Assembly (NCBI GenBank): GCA_015065205.1
Contig: SVQS01000002.1
Span: 1 to 40,618 of the forward strand
From: Oscillospiraceae bacterium
GTDB lineage: Bacteria > Bacillota > Clostridia > Oscillospirales > CAG-272
Reading direction: 5' to 3'
Length of the DNA stretch: 40,618 bases
Below the pieces are notes generated by a model. That model was not told the origin of the DNA, searched no databases, and saw nothing but the letters and a program-made list of their open reading frames with translations. Shown in pieces: positions 1 to 8,606 of the stretch. The translations under genes and the position numbers were made by a program. The first letter of the stretch is position 1. The number at the start of each line of letters is the position of its first letter.

Positions 1-168
1 TGTTGATGTTTCGGGGAAACAGGTGAAAGTCCTGTACGAGCCCGTCGCCGTGAGGCACATTTTGTACACTATTCTTACCGAAAGCCGCATTTTGGGAAAG
101 AGCCATTGGAGCGATCCGAGAAGGCTGAGTAGCGTTGTGTCAAGTCGAAATACCCGGCATCTTATAAA
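1..168 (+). promoter_or_regulatory. Cobalamin (B12) riboswitch, 5' end truncated by the window
   Basis: The stretch from about 15 to 55 carries the class core (GGTGAAAGTCC, then CCCGTCGCCGTGA), and 141-156 carries a B12-box-like segment (AAGTCGAAATACCCGGC against the family pattern AAGCCAGGAGACCTGCC). The 5' side of the closing stem lies before base 1. Between the aptamer and the first start codon, bases 170-213 can fold (CTCC/GGAG and AACTG/CGGTT pairings), which may be the expression platform. Adenosyl- or other cobalamins normally repress the downstream genes through this element; here these are a DUF4430 lipoprotein and an ECF S component, which fits B12 uptake. The exact 3' boundary is approximate. 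Confidence 0.9.
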
Positions 169-234
169 ACGCTCCAAAATGAACTGCGGGCGCCGGTTCG
201 GAGTAGAAAACAAAATAAAAAGGAGAAAAAAGCA

Positions 235-681
235 ATGAAAATGACACAACCGAAAAAACTGCTGTCGCTCTTCCTTTGCTTGGTGCTGATTGCGGCTATG
301 GCACTTATGGCAACGGCTTGTAACGACATATTCAAAGATTTCTTCCAAAAAGAAGAAACCACAACACCCCAAGAGACAGAAGTTCCTGCCCATAAAAAGA
401 ACTTTACCTTCATTGTAGTTGATAAAGAAGGTAAAGAGACCTCTTTCTTGATCTCTACCGACAAAGCCACCGTCGGAGATGCTTTGGTGGCAGAAGGTTT
501 GATTGAAGGAGAAAAGGGAGCTTATGGCCTGTACGTAAAAAAAGTAAACGGTATTCTTGCCGATTATGATGTGGACCAAACTTATTGGGCTTTTTACATC
601 AATGGTGAATTAGCAATGAGTGGCGTAGATAGCACTCCTGTTGAAGAAGGCGCAACCTATTCGTTTAAGGTGGAAAAGTAA
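235..681 (+). CDS. DUF4430-domain lipoprotein, probable cobalamin-binding/uptake accessory
   Basis: This 148-residue protein begins with a basic n-region, a hydrophobic stretch at about 10-28 and Cys29 in an ATAC context, so it is a likely lipoprotein, although the residue at -3 is Ala rather than Leu. Residues about 55-147 look like the DUF4430 (transcobalamin C-terminal-like) fold: a FIVVDKEGKE start, a VGDALVAEGLI helix, a YGLYVKKVNGI strand and a DQTYWAFYINGE strand with the family's YW pair. It lies directly behind the cobalamin riboswitch and its stop codon abuts the start of an ECF S component. The inferred role is capture of cobalamin or a related corrinoid at the cell surface for the transporter. 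Ligand binding is not shown by the sequence. The start is supported by AAAAAGGAG about nine bases upstream. Confidence 0.85.
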   Translation: MKMTQPKKLLSLFLCLVLIAAMALMATACNDIFKDFFQKEETTTPQETEVPAHKKNFTFIVVDKEGKETSFLISTDKATVGDALVAEGLIEGEKGAYGLYVKKVNGILADYDVDQTYWAFYINGELAMSGVDSTPVEEGATYSFKVEK

Positions 682-1215
682 TTGAGACCGCGTTATCGTT
701 ATAGAAAATTCAAAATTCGCGAAATTACCGTTTTTGCTATGCTTTCGGCGGTTATGTTTGTGTCCAAAGTGGTGATGGAAGGAATCCCAAACGTTCATTT
801 GTTGGGGACCTTAGTAATTGCTTTTACTCTTACATATCGCGCCAAAGCTCTATTTCCCATCTATGGATACGTCTTTGTCAACGGCATTTGGGAAGGATTC
901 AGTCCGTTTGGTTGGCTCCCCGAGTTGTACCTTTGGCTCATTCTTTGGGGGGCGGTAATGCTTTTGCCTAAAAAAATACCCGTTTACATCGCACCCGTAA
1001 TTTATATGCTTATATCAGCTCTTCACGGCCTGTTTTTCGGTGTGCTTTATGCACCCGTATATGCGTTATTTAGCGGAATGGGATGGGAGCGCGTTTGGCT
1101 GTGGGTTTTGGCAGGGCTACCGTTCGATCTAATTCACGGAATCGGAAATTTTATTTTGGGTACGCTTATTGTTCCCATTGCAACTCTCCTCAAAAAGCTC
1201 GATAAAAAAATATGA
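682..1215 (+). CDS. ECF transporter S component, probable cobalamin-specific
   Basis: The protein is 177 residues with about five to six hydrophobic segments and the amphipathic basic N-terminus followed by a KIREITVFAMLSAVMF-type first helix that is typical of ECF S components (substrate-binding membrane subunits of energy-coupling-factor importers). It starts with TTG immediately after the TAA of the lipoprotein gene; AAGGTGG at 667-673 serves as ribosome binding site, so the two are translationally coupled. Because it is under a cobalamin riboswitch, cobalamin is the most likely substrate, but S components for different vitamins are hard to tell apart by eye. The shared EcfA/A'/T module is not in the window and must come from elsewhere. 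A terminator follows within ten bases. Confidence 0.82.
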   Translation: MRPRYRYRKFKIREITVFAMLSAVMFVSKVVMEGIPNVHLLGTLVIAFTLTYRAKALFPIYGYVFVNGIWEGFSPFGWLPELYLWLILWGAVMLLPKKIPVYIAPVIYMLISALHGLFFGVLYAPVYALFSGMGWERVWLWVLAGLPFDLIHGIGNFILGTLIVPIATLLKKLDKKI

Positions 1216-1221
1216 TTTTTT

Positions 1222-1252
1222 GCAGTGTCACACCGTGTGGCACTGCTTTTTT
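1222..1252 (+). terminator. Rho-independent terminator after the B12 uptake genes
   Basis: Bases 1222-1246 form a hairpin of about eleven pairs (GCAGTGTCACAC against GTGTGGCACTGC, one G-T pair) followed by a run of six T. It closes the riboswitch-controlled unit. Confidence 0.9.
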
Positions 1253-1272
1253 GTAAAAAAATCGGTTTTTGC

Positions 1273-1301
1273 TTGCAATTCCATACAAAGCGTGGTATAA
1301 T
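1273..1301 (+). promoter_or_regulatory. Sigma-A promoter for pncB
   Basis: TTGCAA at 1273-1278 and TATAAT at 1296-1301 are separated by 17 bases. The pncB start codon follows 40 bases after the -10 box. Confidence 0.85.
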
Positions 1302-1340
1302 AGGTGCAATAAGTTCTACTTTTGAAAGAAGGGAAGAAAA

Positions 1341-2798
1341 ATGAAGGATATTTCAAGAAATTTGACGATGCTTTGTGATTTTTACGAACTCACAATGAGC
1401 AACGGCTATTTTGAATGTGGAATGAAGGACAAGATCGTCTATTTTGATATGTTCTATCGAGATAATCCTGATAATGGCGGTTATGCAATCGTTGCAGGAC
1501 TTGAACAGATAGTTGAATATGTCAACCAACTGCATTTTGACGAAGACGATATTGCTTATCTGCGTAGCAAAAACTGCTTTAGTGAAGAGTTTTTAGAGTT
1601 TTTGCGCACCTTCAAGTTTGAGGGCGATATTTGGGCGATTCCCGAAGGAACCGTTGTTTTCCCCGGAGAACCTCTTTTGATTGTTCGCGGAAAAGCCATT
1701 GAGGCACAGTTTATTGAAACATATCTGTTAATGATGGTCAATCATCAGTCTCTGATTGCAACTAAAGCATCAAGACTCGCGCGTGCCGCAAAGGGTAGAG
1801 CCATTAGCGAGTTCGGTTCCCGTCGCGCACAAGGTGCAGATGCCGCTATTCTTGGTGCACGTGCCGCATATATTGGCGGTTGCGGTGCTACTGCTTGTAC
1901 CATTACAGATGAAGTCTATGGCGTTCCCGCAACGGGTACAATGGCACATTCTTGGGTGCAAATGTTTGATACCGAGTATGAAGCTTTCAAAACCTATTGC
2001 AACATCTATCCCAATTCCTGCACGCTTCTTGTTGATACCTACAGTGTCATTGATTCCGGTGTGCCGAATGCCATTCGTGTATTCGACGAAATTCTCAAGC
2101 CCCGTGGCATTACCAAATGTGCTATCCGCATTGACTCGGGCGATATCACATATCTTTCCAAAAAGGTTCGTAAAATGCTGGACGATGCCGGTTGGACAGA
2201 ATGCAAAATCGTTGTTTCTAACTCGCTTGATGAATATTTGATCCGTGAGCTCATTCGCCAGGGGGCTTGCGTAGATGCTTTTGGCGTTGGTGAACGTCTT
2301 ATTACAGCAAAGAGTGATCCTGTTTTTGGCGGTGTTTACAAGGTTTGCGCTGTTGAAAACGATAAGGGCGAGATTATTCCCAAGATCAAGATCAGCGAAA
2401 ATGTTGGTAAAATTACCACACCGCATTTTAAGAAGATCTATCGTTTGTGTGATAAGGATACAGGAAAGGCAGAGGCAGATCTTATTTGTGTTTGGGATGA
2501 GGTGATTGATGATAGCAAACCATTGGAAATCTTTGATCCACAACACACTTGGAAGCGCAAAATAATGAAGAATTTTACCGCGACCGAATTGCTTGTTCCC
2601 GTGTTTGAAAAGGGAAAACAGGTTTACGAACTTCCCACACTGCAACAGATCCGTCAACATTGTGAGGAAGAGATTGCAGGAATGTGGGACGAAGTTCGCC
2701 GCTTTAGCAACCCGCATAACTATTACGTAGACCTTTCGCAAAAGCTTTGGGATATCAAACACGATATGCTCAAAGCACGCAAGGGACAAAACGAATAA
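1341..2798 (+). CDS. pncB: Nicotinate phosphoribosyltransferase
   Basis: This 485-residue enzyme joins nicotinate to PRPP with ATP hydrolysis to give nicotinate mononucleotide, the first step of the Preiss-Handler NAD salvage route in the cytosol. Family marks are the N-terminal LTMLCDFYELTMSNGYF, SEFGSRRAQG at 156-165, TGTMAHSWVQMF with His203 (the autophosphorylated histidine of the family), IRIDSGDITYLSKKVRKML, and FGVGERLITAKSDPVFGGVYK. The length matches the Gram-positive type (about 480-490). It has its own promoter and terminator and is monocistronic. The start follows GAAGGGAAG. Confidence 0.96.
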   Translation: MKDISRNLTMLCDFYELTMSNGYFECGMKDKIVYFDMFYRDNPDNGGYAIVAGLEQIVEYVNQLHFDEDDIAYLRSKNCFSEEFLEFLRTFKFEGDIWAIPEGTVVFPGEPLLIVRGKAIEAQFIETYLLMMVNHQSLIATKASRLARAAKGRAISEFGSRRAQGADAAILGARAAYIGGCGATACTITDEVYGVPATGTMAHSWVQMFDTEYEAFKTYCNIYPNSCTLLVDTYSVIDSGVPNAIRVFDEILKPRGITKCAIRIDSGDITYLSKKVRKMLDDAGWTECKIVVSNSLDEYLIRELIRQGACVDAFGVGERLITAKSDPVFGGVYKVCAVENDKGEIIPKIKISENVGKITTPHFKKIYRLCDKDTGKAEADLICVWDEVIDDSKPLEIFDPQHTWKRKIMKNFTATELLVPVFEKGKQVYELPTLQQIRQHCEEEIAGMWDEVRRFSNPHNYYVDLSQKLWDIKHDMLKARKGQNE

Positions 2799-2805
2799 AA
2801 TGGTA

Positions 2806-2840
2806 CCCGAAACGTACAATTTTGTGCGTTTCGGGTTTTT
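2806..2840 (+). terminator. Terminator after pncB
   Basis: The arms CCCGAAACGTACA (2806-2818) and TGTGCGTTTCGGG (2823-2835) form a strong hairpin followed by five T. Confidence 0.9.
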
Positions 2841-2900
2841 CATTGTTACAAAAATGTCGAAGAAAATGGCAAAAAAATTAAAGTTTTTTATAAAATCCTA

Positions 2901-2929
2901 TTGGAATTTATAAATGTATATGTTATAAT
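2901..2929 (+). promoter_or_regulatory. Sigma-A promoter for the cdaA operon
   Basis: TTGGAA at 2901-2906 and TATAAT at 2924-2929 are 17 bases apart. The position shows that the TTG at 2901, which would open a longer reading frame for cdaA, is part of the promoter and not a start codon. Confidence 0.8.
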
Positions 2930-2969
2930 AAAAGAGAATATGGTCAAAACAGACTTTTGGAGGCGGAAT

Positions 2970-4016
2970 ATGAATTTTTGGTCAGAGATTTGGGCTCGAA
3001 TCTGTAATTTTTTTATGCAGTACGTAGCACAACCAATTATGAATATGAATGCGCGCGATATTGTCGACGTGCTTCTTTTGGCGCTCATTCTCTATGAGCT
3101 TTTCCGCTTTGTCAAAAACAGACGCGCAGGTCGTGTTACAATTGGTCTTTTGATTGTAATGTTCCTATTGATGCTGGTACAGCTTTTGGATTTGCCTGCG
3201 CTCACCTATATCAGTCGCTTGTTCGGTGCCGCGGCCTTTTTCTGCATTGTTGTTATCTATCAGCCCGAAATTCGTGATGCGCTGGAACGCATAGGGAACT
3301 CTACGTTCCTCAATCCGCGCAGCGATACTATACCGCGCAAACATTTGCCTCTTGCCAAATCCACGTCCGAAGAAATCACCGATGCTGTTTTTGAGATGTC
3401 TGAAAAGAGAGTAGGCGCTCTCATTGTTATGGAAGGTCTTACAAGACTTGGTGACTATATTCAAACCGGTAAAATTATTGATGCTCGTGTTACCTCGCAT
3501 CTTTTGCAAAATATCTTTTACGATAAAGCACCTCTGCACGACGGTGCCGTCGTTATTCGCGATATGCGTATTTGGGCGGCAAGCTGTGTGCTACCTTCCA
3601 GCAATGGAGAATTGGACTTTGGAAGCATGGGCACCCGTCACCGTGCGGCAGTTGGTGTTACCGAAGTGAGTGATGCCTTGGTCATTATCGTATCCGAGGA
3701 AACCGGCGCAGTTTCTCTTGCTCAGGATGGTAAGCTTTTGCGCCATGTCGACAAAGAGACTTTGTACGATGTTTTAATGACCTATCTTGCTGGCAGACTA
3801 TATCTGCGCAAGAAACGCGGTGTTCACGTCAATCCTTTTGACCGCGTTCCGCTCTATCATCGTCAAACAGAAGAGACGAGTGATCTGATGGATATGGGAC
3901 AAATCAGTATTACTGAAGAAGAAAATACCGTTCCTATTCAGGAGGAAGCGGTGGTTGTTGAGGATGATACCGAAGCTCCGACCGATGAAGAAACCGACAA
4001 AGACGATACACTCTAA
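2970..4016 (+). CDS. cdaA: Diadenylate cyclase CdaA (c-di-AMP synthase)
   Basis: The 348-residue membrane protein makes cyclic di-AMP from two ATP. Three hydrophobic helices lie at about 31-45, 56-73 and 82-98, followed by a DAC domain with the catalytic DGA motif at 191-193 (in LHDGAVVIRD) and the RHR motif at 223-225 (in GTRHRAAVG). The C-terminal 60 residues are acidic and low-complexity. ATG 2970 is chosen because GGAGGCGG lies just before it and because upstream sequence is promoter. In most Firmicutes cdaA is followed by cdaR (YbbR) and glmM; neither full gene is present here, and a 54-codon gene takes the place of cdaR. Confidence 0.95.
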   Translation: MNFWSEIWARICNFFMQYVAQPIMNMNARDIVDVLLLALILYELFRFVKNRRAGRVTIGLLIVMFLLMLVQLLDLPALTYISRLFGAAAFFCIVVIYQPEIRDALERIGNSTFLNPRSDTIPRKHLPLAKSTSEEITDAVFEMSEKRVGALIVMEGLTRLGDYIQTGKIIDARVTSHLLQNIFYDKAPLHDGAVVIRDMRIWAASCVLPSSNGELDFGSMGTRHRAAVGVTEVSDALVIIVSEETGAVSLAQDGKLLRHVDKETLYDVLMTYLAGRLYLRKKRGVHVNPFDRVPLYHRQTEETSDLMDMGQISITEEENTVPIQEEAVVVEDDTEAPTDEETDKDDTL

Positions 4017-4049
4017 TTGTTCCAATGAAAGACTGAGGAGGAAAGTACA

Positions 4050-4214
4050 ATGAAAAAGAATGCTGTTGGAAGAATTCTTTATCAAAAGGTCCCCGCAAAG
4101 AGCAGACTTGCATCTTTGCATATTCCTGCACGTATTGTTTGTCTTTTGTTGGCACTTTTGGTTTGGTTAACTGTATCGGCTCTGGGGGCTGATGCTATGG
4201 GATTATCTCTATGA
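4050..4214 (+). CDS. 54-residue single-pass membrane peptide in the cdaR position
   Basis: A short frame opens at ATG 4050 after a strong GAGGAGG site (4035-4041) and ends in TGA that overlaps the next gene's ATG (ATGA at 4211-4214), so it is very likely translated. The product starts MKKNAVGRILYQKVPAKSR and has one hydrophobic segment at about 28-46 (IVCLLLALLVWLTVSALG), ending GADAMGLSL. The segment resembles the N-terminal membrane anchor of YbbR/CdaR proteins, which are normally encoded right after cdaA, but all YbbR repeats are missing. It could be a truncated CdaR, an independent small CdaA partner, or only a coupling leader for the next gene. Function unknown. Confidence 0.7.
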   Translation: MKKNAVGRILYQKVPAKSRLASLHIPARIVCLLLALLVWLTVSALGADAMGLSL

Positions 4215-5848
4215 GGAAAACCAAACTCCTTATCGAAAGGATTCGTGTGAGCATTGATAGCTCAGACGAAATGATTGCAGACAAGGCAAAAGAAAAAATG
4301 AAGCGGGCGGGAATTGACACCTCCACGCTTCATTTTCGGCTTTATAAAAAATCCATCGACGCCCGAAACAAAGCGGATATTCGCTTTGAATGTGCTGTTT
4401 TGACAGAGGGAGAGCTTCTAAACAAAGCTTTGGATGAAAAGATACTATCTCGTTGCCAAGCCCGCGTTTTGCACGAGGAAGATCCGACGCTTGTGTTTGG
4501 CAAACAGCCGATGTCTGCCGCACCCGTTGTGGTTGGCATGGGACCTGCCGGACTTTTTGCGGCACTATTATTGGCGCAAAATGGATATGCTCCCATACTG
4601 ATTGACCGCGGCGGCTCGATTGCCGAGCGCGCGGCTGACGTTACCCGTTTTCGCAATGAGGGAATTCTGAATACAGAATCGAACGTTCAATTCGGTGCCG
4701 GTGGTGCAGGAACCTTTTCGGATGGAAAGTTGATTACGCGTATCAACGATTCGCTCTGCAATTATGTGCTCAAATCCTTGGTGGCGTTTGGTGCGCCCGA
4801 GGATATCAAGGTCAAAGCGAAGCCGCATATCGGTACCGATATTTTACGCGTGGTGGTTGATAACATCTTGCACGAGATTGAACGTCTCGGAGGGCGAGTT
4901 ATTTATCATTGCCGAATGGATGGGATTGCGGAGAGCGCTGACAAAACGCTTTCTGTCAAGACCACACAAGGGGATTTATTAGCAGGAGCTCTTCTGTTAG
5001 CTCCCGGACACAGCGCAAGAGATACCTATCGCTATCTTATTGAGCAAAATTATGCTATTGAGGCAAAACCAATGTCCGTAGGTGCTCGTGTGGAACATTT
5101 GCAAGCCGATATTGACCGCGCCCTCTACGGCGACTTTGCGGGGCATCCCAATCTCGGCCCCGCTGAATACGCGCTTTCCGATACCAAAGGGGAACGCGGG
5201 GTTTATACTTTCTGTATGTGCCCCGGTGGTGAGGTCGTAGCAGCAGCTTCCGAGGAGGGCGGATTGGTTGTTAACGGTATGAGTTATCACGCTCGTAACA
5301 ACCCCAATGCAAACGCGGCGGTTGCTGTGTCTGTCAGATGCGAGGACTATGAAAAAGAAAAGGGAAGTGTTCCTCTCGGAGCAATTGCTTTTCAGCGCCG
5401 CATCGAACGTGCTGCTTTTCTTGCGGGTGGCAAGGATTACTGTGCCCCCATAATGACGATGCAAGATTTTCTTGGCGACAGGCATACACATGCTCGTGGG
5501 CGTGTGACACCCTCTTATCGGGATGGTAAGGTCAGAGAGGCGGATTTTGGCCAAGTATTCCCGTCATTTATTACCGATTCTTTACGCTATGGATTCCGTT
5601 CCTTTGGGCAAAAAATAAAGGGCTTTGATGCGCCTGATACAATCCTGACTGCGGCAGAGACGCGTACGTCAGCACCGGTTCGTATTTTACGCAACAAAGA
5701 AACAATGACTGCTGTAGGTCATCCGCTCATTTACCCTTGCGGCGAAGGCGCCGGATATGCCGGCGGTATTACAAGTGCGGCTGTGGACGGTCTGCGCGCA
5801 GCAATGGCGTTGATGTCGACAAAAGCACCTATAAAAGAAAATCAATAA
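4211..5848 (+). CDS. FAD-dependent dehydrogenase of the COG2509 type
   Basis: This 545-residue flavoprotein has an N-terminal region of about 100 residues, then a Rossmann nucleotide-binding motif at 109-114 (GMGPAG within VVVGMGPAGLFAALLLA), and the family signature QFGAGGAGTFSDGKL around 160. Further marks are LLAPGHSARDTY and a C-terminal GEGAGYAGGITSAAVDGLRAA FAD-contact segment. Proteins of this family are common in Clostridia but their substrate is not known; they are annotated as uncharacterised FAD-dependent oxidoreductases. The start overlaps the small membrane gene by four bases, so translation is coupled. An RseC-like gene follows 12 bases later. Confidence 0.88.
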   Translation: MRKTKLLIERIRVSIDSSDEMIADKAKEKMKRAGIDTSTLHFRLYKKSIDARNKADIRFECAVLTEGELLNKALDEKILSRCQARVLHEEDPTLVFGKQPMSAAPVVVGMGPAGLFAALLLAQNGYAPILIDRGGSIAERAADVTRFRNEGILNTESNVQFGAGGAGTFSDGKLITRINDSLCNYVLKSLVAFGAPEDIKVKAKPHIGTDILRVVVDNILHEIERLGGRVIYHCRMDGIAESADKTLSVKTTQGDLLAGALLLAPGHSARDTYRYLIEQNYAIEAKPMSVGARVEHLQADIDRALYGDFAGHPNLGPAEYALSDTKGERGVYTFCMCPGGEVVAAASEEGGLVVNGMSYHARNNPNANAAVAVSVRCEDYEKEKGSVPLGAIAFQRRIERAAFLAGGKDYCAPIMTMQDFLGDRHTHARGRVTPSYRDGKVREADFGQVFPSFITDSLRYGFRSFGQKIKGFDAPDTILTAAETRTSAPVRILRNKETMTAVGHPLIYPCGEGAGYAGGITSAAVDGLRAAMALMSTKAPIKENQ

Positions 5849-5860
5849 GGAGAAAACGCA

Positions 5861-6301
5861 ATGCAAACAAAGGCAGTGGTTGTTGCAACGCACGGTGAAT
5901 TTGCCACCGTTGAAACAGAACGCAAGTCGGCTTGCGACGGATGTCACAAGGCCGAAAAGGGTGGTTGCTCGGTTTGCTCCCTGATGGGAGGCGAGCGCAA
6001 AATATCAACCAAGGCACTTAATGCTGTTGGGGCAAAAATCGGAGATGCTGTAATCATTGAAAGCAAAACCACGAGAATGCTTTGGTACGGTCTTCTTGTT
6101 TTCATTCTGCCTATCGTAATCGCTTTGCTTGCGTGGGGAGTTGCTTCTCAATTTACCGCTAATATTGCAATCCAAACGATTTCTGCTTTCGCAGGGTTTG
6201 CGTTTTCGCTCTTTGGCGTTGCTCTCTATTCCAAAAAGGTCTTGACGTGCCGTTGTGACGTTGAGATTGTTGAAATTTTGGGAGAAAAAACAGAAAAATA
6301 A
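5861..6301 (+). CDS. RseC/MucC-type SoxR-reducing-system protein
   Basis: The 146-residue protein has the RseC layout: an N-terminal beta domain with a cysteine cluster (Cys25, Cys28, Cys36, Cys39) and two membrane helices at about 71-91 and 100-122, ending with a second short cysteine-containing tail (TCRCDVE). RseC proteins accompany Rnf-type electron transport complexes or the SoxR-reducing system; no rnf genes lie in the window. An AAGGAG site precedes the start by eight bases. Its place after a flavoprotein suggests redox work, which is inference. Confidence 0.85.
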   Translation: MQTKAVVVATHGEFATVETERKSACDGCHKAEKGGCSVCSLMGGERKISTKALNAVGAKIGDAVIIESKTTRMLWYGLLVFILPIVIALLAWGVASQFTANIAIQTISAFAGFAFSLFGVALYSKKVLTCRCDVEIVEILGEKTEK

Positions 6302-6376
6302 TTTTTAAGAATTTTAGACGATGATTTGGACGGTAAGTATGCCGATGGATCTTATTGCCCACAGAAAGAGATAGGA

Positions 6377-8578
6377 ATGAAAGAATTAAAAAAGAAAAAG
6401 AAATGGAGTATACGGTATGCTCCCACTGCCGAGAATACGGCCGCTGTCAAGAGACTTGCAGAGCAACTGGGAGTTTCTCTGACAACTGCAAAGTTGCTTT
6501 TTACGCGCGGATTGTGCACGGCAGAGCTGGCAACCGCATTTTTAAAACAGGCAGAAACGAGCTTGCACGATCCCTTTAAGCTCAAAGATATTGAACTCGC
6601 TGTGGAGCGTATTCTTAGAGCACTTGAGAAGGGAGAAAAAATTGCAATTTACGGAGACTATGACGTAGACGGTGTTACCTCCGTCAGCCTCCTTTACACA
6701 TATTTGAGTCGCCTTGGCGCAAATATCGGATATTATATCCCTTGTCGCAGCCGTGAAGGTTACGGTCTTTCCACCTCTGCGATCGATACACTCAAAGACA
6801 AAGGAGTGGAATTGATCATTACGGTCGATACCGGCATTACCGCTATCGAAGAGGTTGCGTATGCTTCGCAGATGGGGATCGATACGGTGGTTACCGACCA
6901 CCACGAGTGTCGTCCTGAGCTTCCCGAGGCTTGTGCGCTTGTCAATCCTCATCGTCCCGACGACGATTATCCGTTCAAGGATCTTGCCGGTGTTGGTGTC
7001 GTATTTAAATTGATTTGTGCGCTTGAAATGACAAGATGTCGCTGTGATGGACGCTCTGAAATTGACGGTGTGAGAGAAATTTGCCGTGAATATGCCGACC
7101 TCGTTGCCATTGGTACGATTGCCGACGTAATGCCCATTGTAGACGAAAACCGTCTGATTGTAGCACTTGGACTTAAGCTGGTAGAAGAAACCAAACGTCC
7201 CGGCTTGCGTGCGTTGATCGATGCCGCATTGGGAAATAAAGTGGGTGATCATAGATTCCCACCTAAAAAAAGAAAGATAAATTCCGGTTTTATCGGTTTC
7301 GTTTTGGCACCGCGCATCAACGCTGCGGGACGCGTCAGCAGTGCATCCATTGCTGTAGAACTCTTGCTTGCAACCGATGAAGACCGTGCCGCGGAGCTTG
7401 CTGAAGAGCTTTGTGCCTTGAACACCACTCGTCAGGTTGAAGAAAATCGCATTGCCACAGAGGTTTATCAAAAGATTGAACAAATGTCGCCCGAGCTTTG
7501 CGACCGCATTATCGTTATCGAGGGGGATACGTGGCAGCAGGGCATTATCGGTATCGTATCCTCACGTATTACCGAAAGATACGGGCTTCCGTCTATTTTG
7601 ATTTCCTTTGACGGCGCTACACGCGGTTATCCGAGCGACGATGACCTTGGAAAAGGATCGGGAAGAAGTATTAAAGGATTAAATCTTGTAGAAGCACTTG
7701 CAAATAGCGAAGAATATCTCGCTCGTTTTGGCGGTCATGAGTTGGCTGCGGGTCTAACCATTCGCCGCGGCAATATCGATGCTTTCCGCAAGCGCATCAA
7801 TCAATACGCACACGAACAACTCACAGAAGATATGCTTTGCATCTCTGTTGATGCCGATTGTGAAGTGCAAATGCAAGAACTGACCCTTGCTTTGGCACAA
7901 GAAATTGATAAATTAGAACCCTTTGGTACATCCAATCCCGTGCCTAATTTTGTTTTGCGTGATGCAACACTTTTGCGTGTTATTCCTATGGGGAACGGCA
8001 AGCATACAAAGCTGATAATTGAAAAAGACGGTATTTCAATGGTTGCCGTTTGGTTTGGAACAGAGTATACAGCGCTTCCGTTTGAGATTGGCGACCGTCT
8101 TGATGTGATGTTTCAGCTCAATATCAACGAGTTCCAAAACGTAACTTCATTACAAATGATCGTGCAGGATATTCAACTTTCTCATTCCTATGAAGATTCC
8201 TTCCGCGATGCGTGGGAGCGTTACGAGGAAATCCGTCTTGGTGCACCTATCACGGCAGAGGAAGATGTTATCCCCACGCGTGATGATATGGCGTGTGTTT
8301 ACACACTTCTGCGCCGCGAGCATCAAATCGGGCATACCTATTTTCCAATTCGGCGTATCCTTTCTATGGTCGCTCAACATGGAACTCCGATTGGATATTA
8401 CAAGCTCAAAACCATTATTCGCATTATGCAGGAGCTCAATATTTGCGAGATTACAGAGCCCCTGAAAGATTGTTTTGTGTTTGATTTTTATTTCAACCCC
8501 ACAAAAACCAGCATTGATAAATCCTCTATCCTCAAAAAGCTGAAGCTTCAGCTTGCCAAAGGAGAGGAACCTCGATAA
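6377..8578 (+). CDS. recJ: Single-stranded-DNA-specific exonuclease RecJ
   Basis: RecJ is a 5'-3' ssDNA exonuclease in recombinational and mismatch repair. The DHH domain shows YGDYDVDG at 92-99, DTGI at 151-154 and DHH at 174-176; the DHHA1 part shows GRSIKGLNLVEAL and FGGHELAAGLTI, followed by the OB-like domain (KLEPFGTSNPVPNF) and a C-terminal extension of about 170 residues as in Bacillota RecJ. I start at ATG 6377 (733 residues), where the product begins MKELKKKKK; an in-frame TTG at 6326 would add 17 unconserved residues and has no ribosome site. The stop lies 28 bases before rel. Confidence 0.94.
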   Translation: MKELKKKKKWSIRYAPTAENTAAVKRLAEQLGVSLTTAKLLFTRGLCTAELATAFLKQAETSLHDPFKLKDIELAVERILRALEKGEKIAIYGDYDVDGVTSVSLLYTYLSRLGANIGYYIPCRSREGYGLSTSAIDTLKDKGVELIITVDTGITAIEEVAYASQMGIDTVVTDHHECRPELPEACALVNPHRPDDDYPFKDLAGVGVVFKLICALEMTRCRCDGRSEIDGVREICREYADLVAIGTIADVMPIVDENRLIVALGLKLVEETKRPGLRALIDAALGNKVGDHRFPPKKRKINSGFIGFVLAPRINAAGRVSSASIAVELLLATDEDRAAELAEELCALNTTRQVEENRIATEVYQKIEQMSPELCDRIIVIEGDTWQQGIIGIVSSRITERYGLPSILISFDGATRGYPSDDDLGKGSGRSIKGLNLVEALANSEEYLARFGGHELAAGLTIRRGNIDAFRKRINQYAHEQLTEDMLCISVDADCEVQMQELTLALAQEIDKLEPFGTSNPVPNFVLRDATLLRVIPMGNGKHTKLIIEKDGISMVAVWFGTEYTALPFEIGDRLDVMFQLNINEFQNVTSLQMIVQDIQLSHSYEDSFRDAWERYEEIRLGAPITAEEDVIPTRDDMACVYTLLRREHQIGHTYFPIRRILSMVAQHGTPIGYYKLKTIIRIMQELNICEITEPLKDCFVFDFYFNPTKTSIDKSSILKKLKLQLAKGEEPR

Positions 8579-8606
8579 AATCCGTTACGCGAAAGGCGGT
8601 GAAGAT

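Noticed and set aside
1770..2843. 357-codon frame antisense to pncB
   Set aside because: pncB is unmistakable on the plus strand; the antisense frame would start in its terminator.
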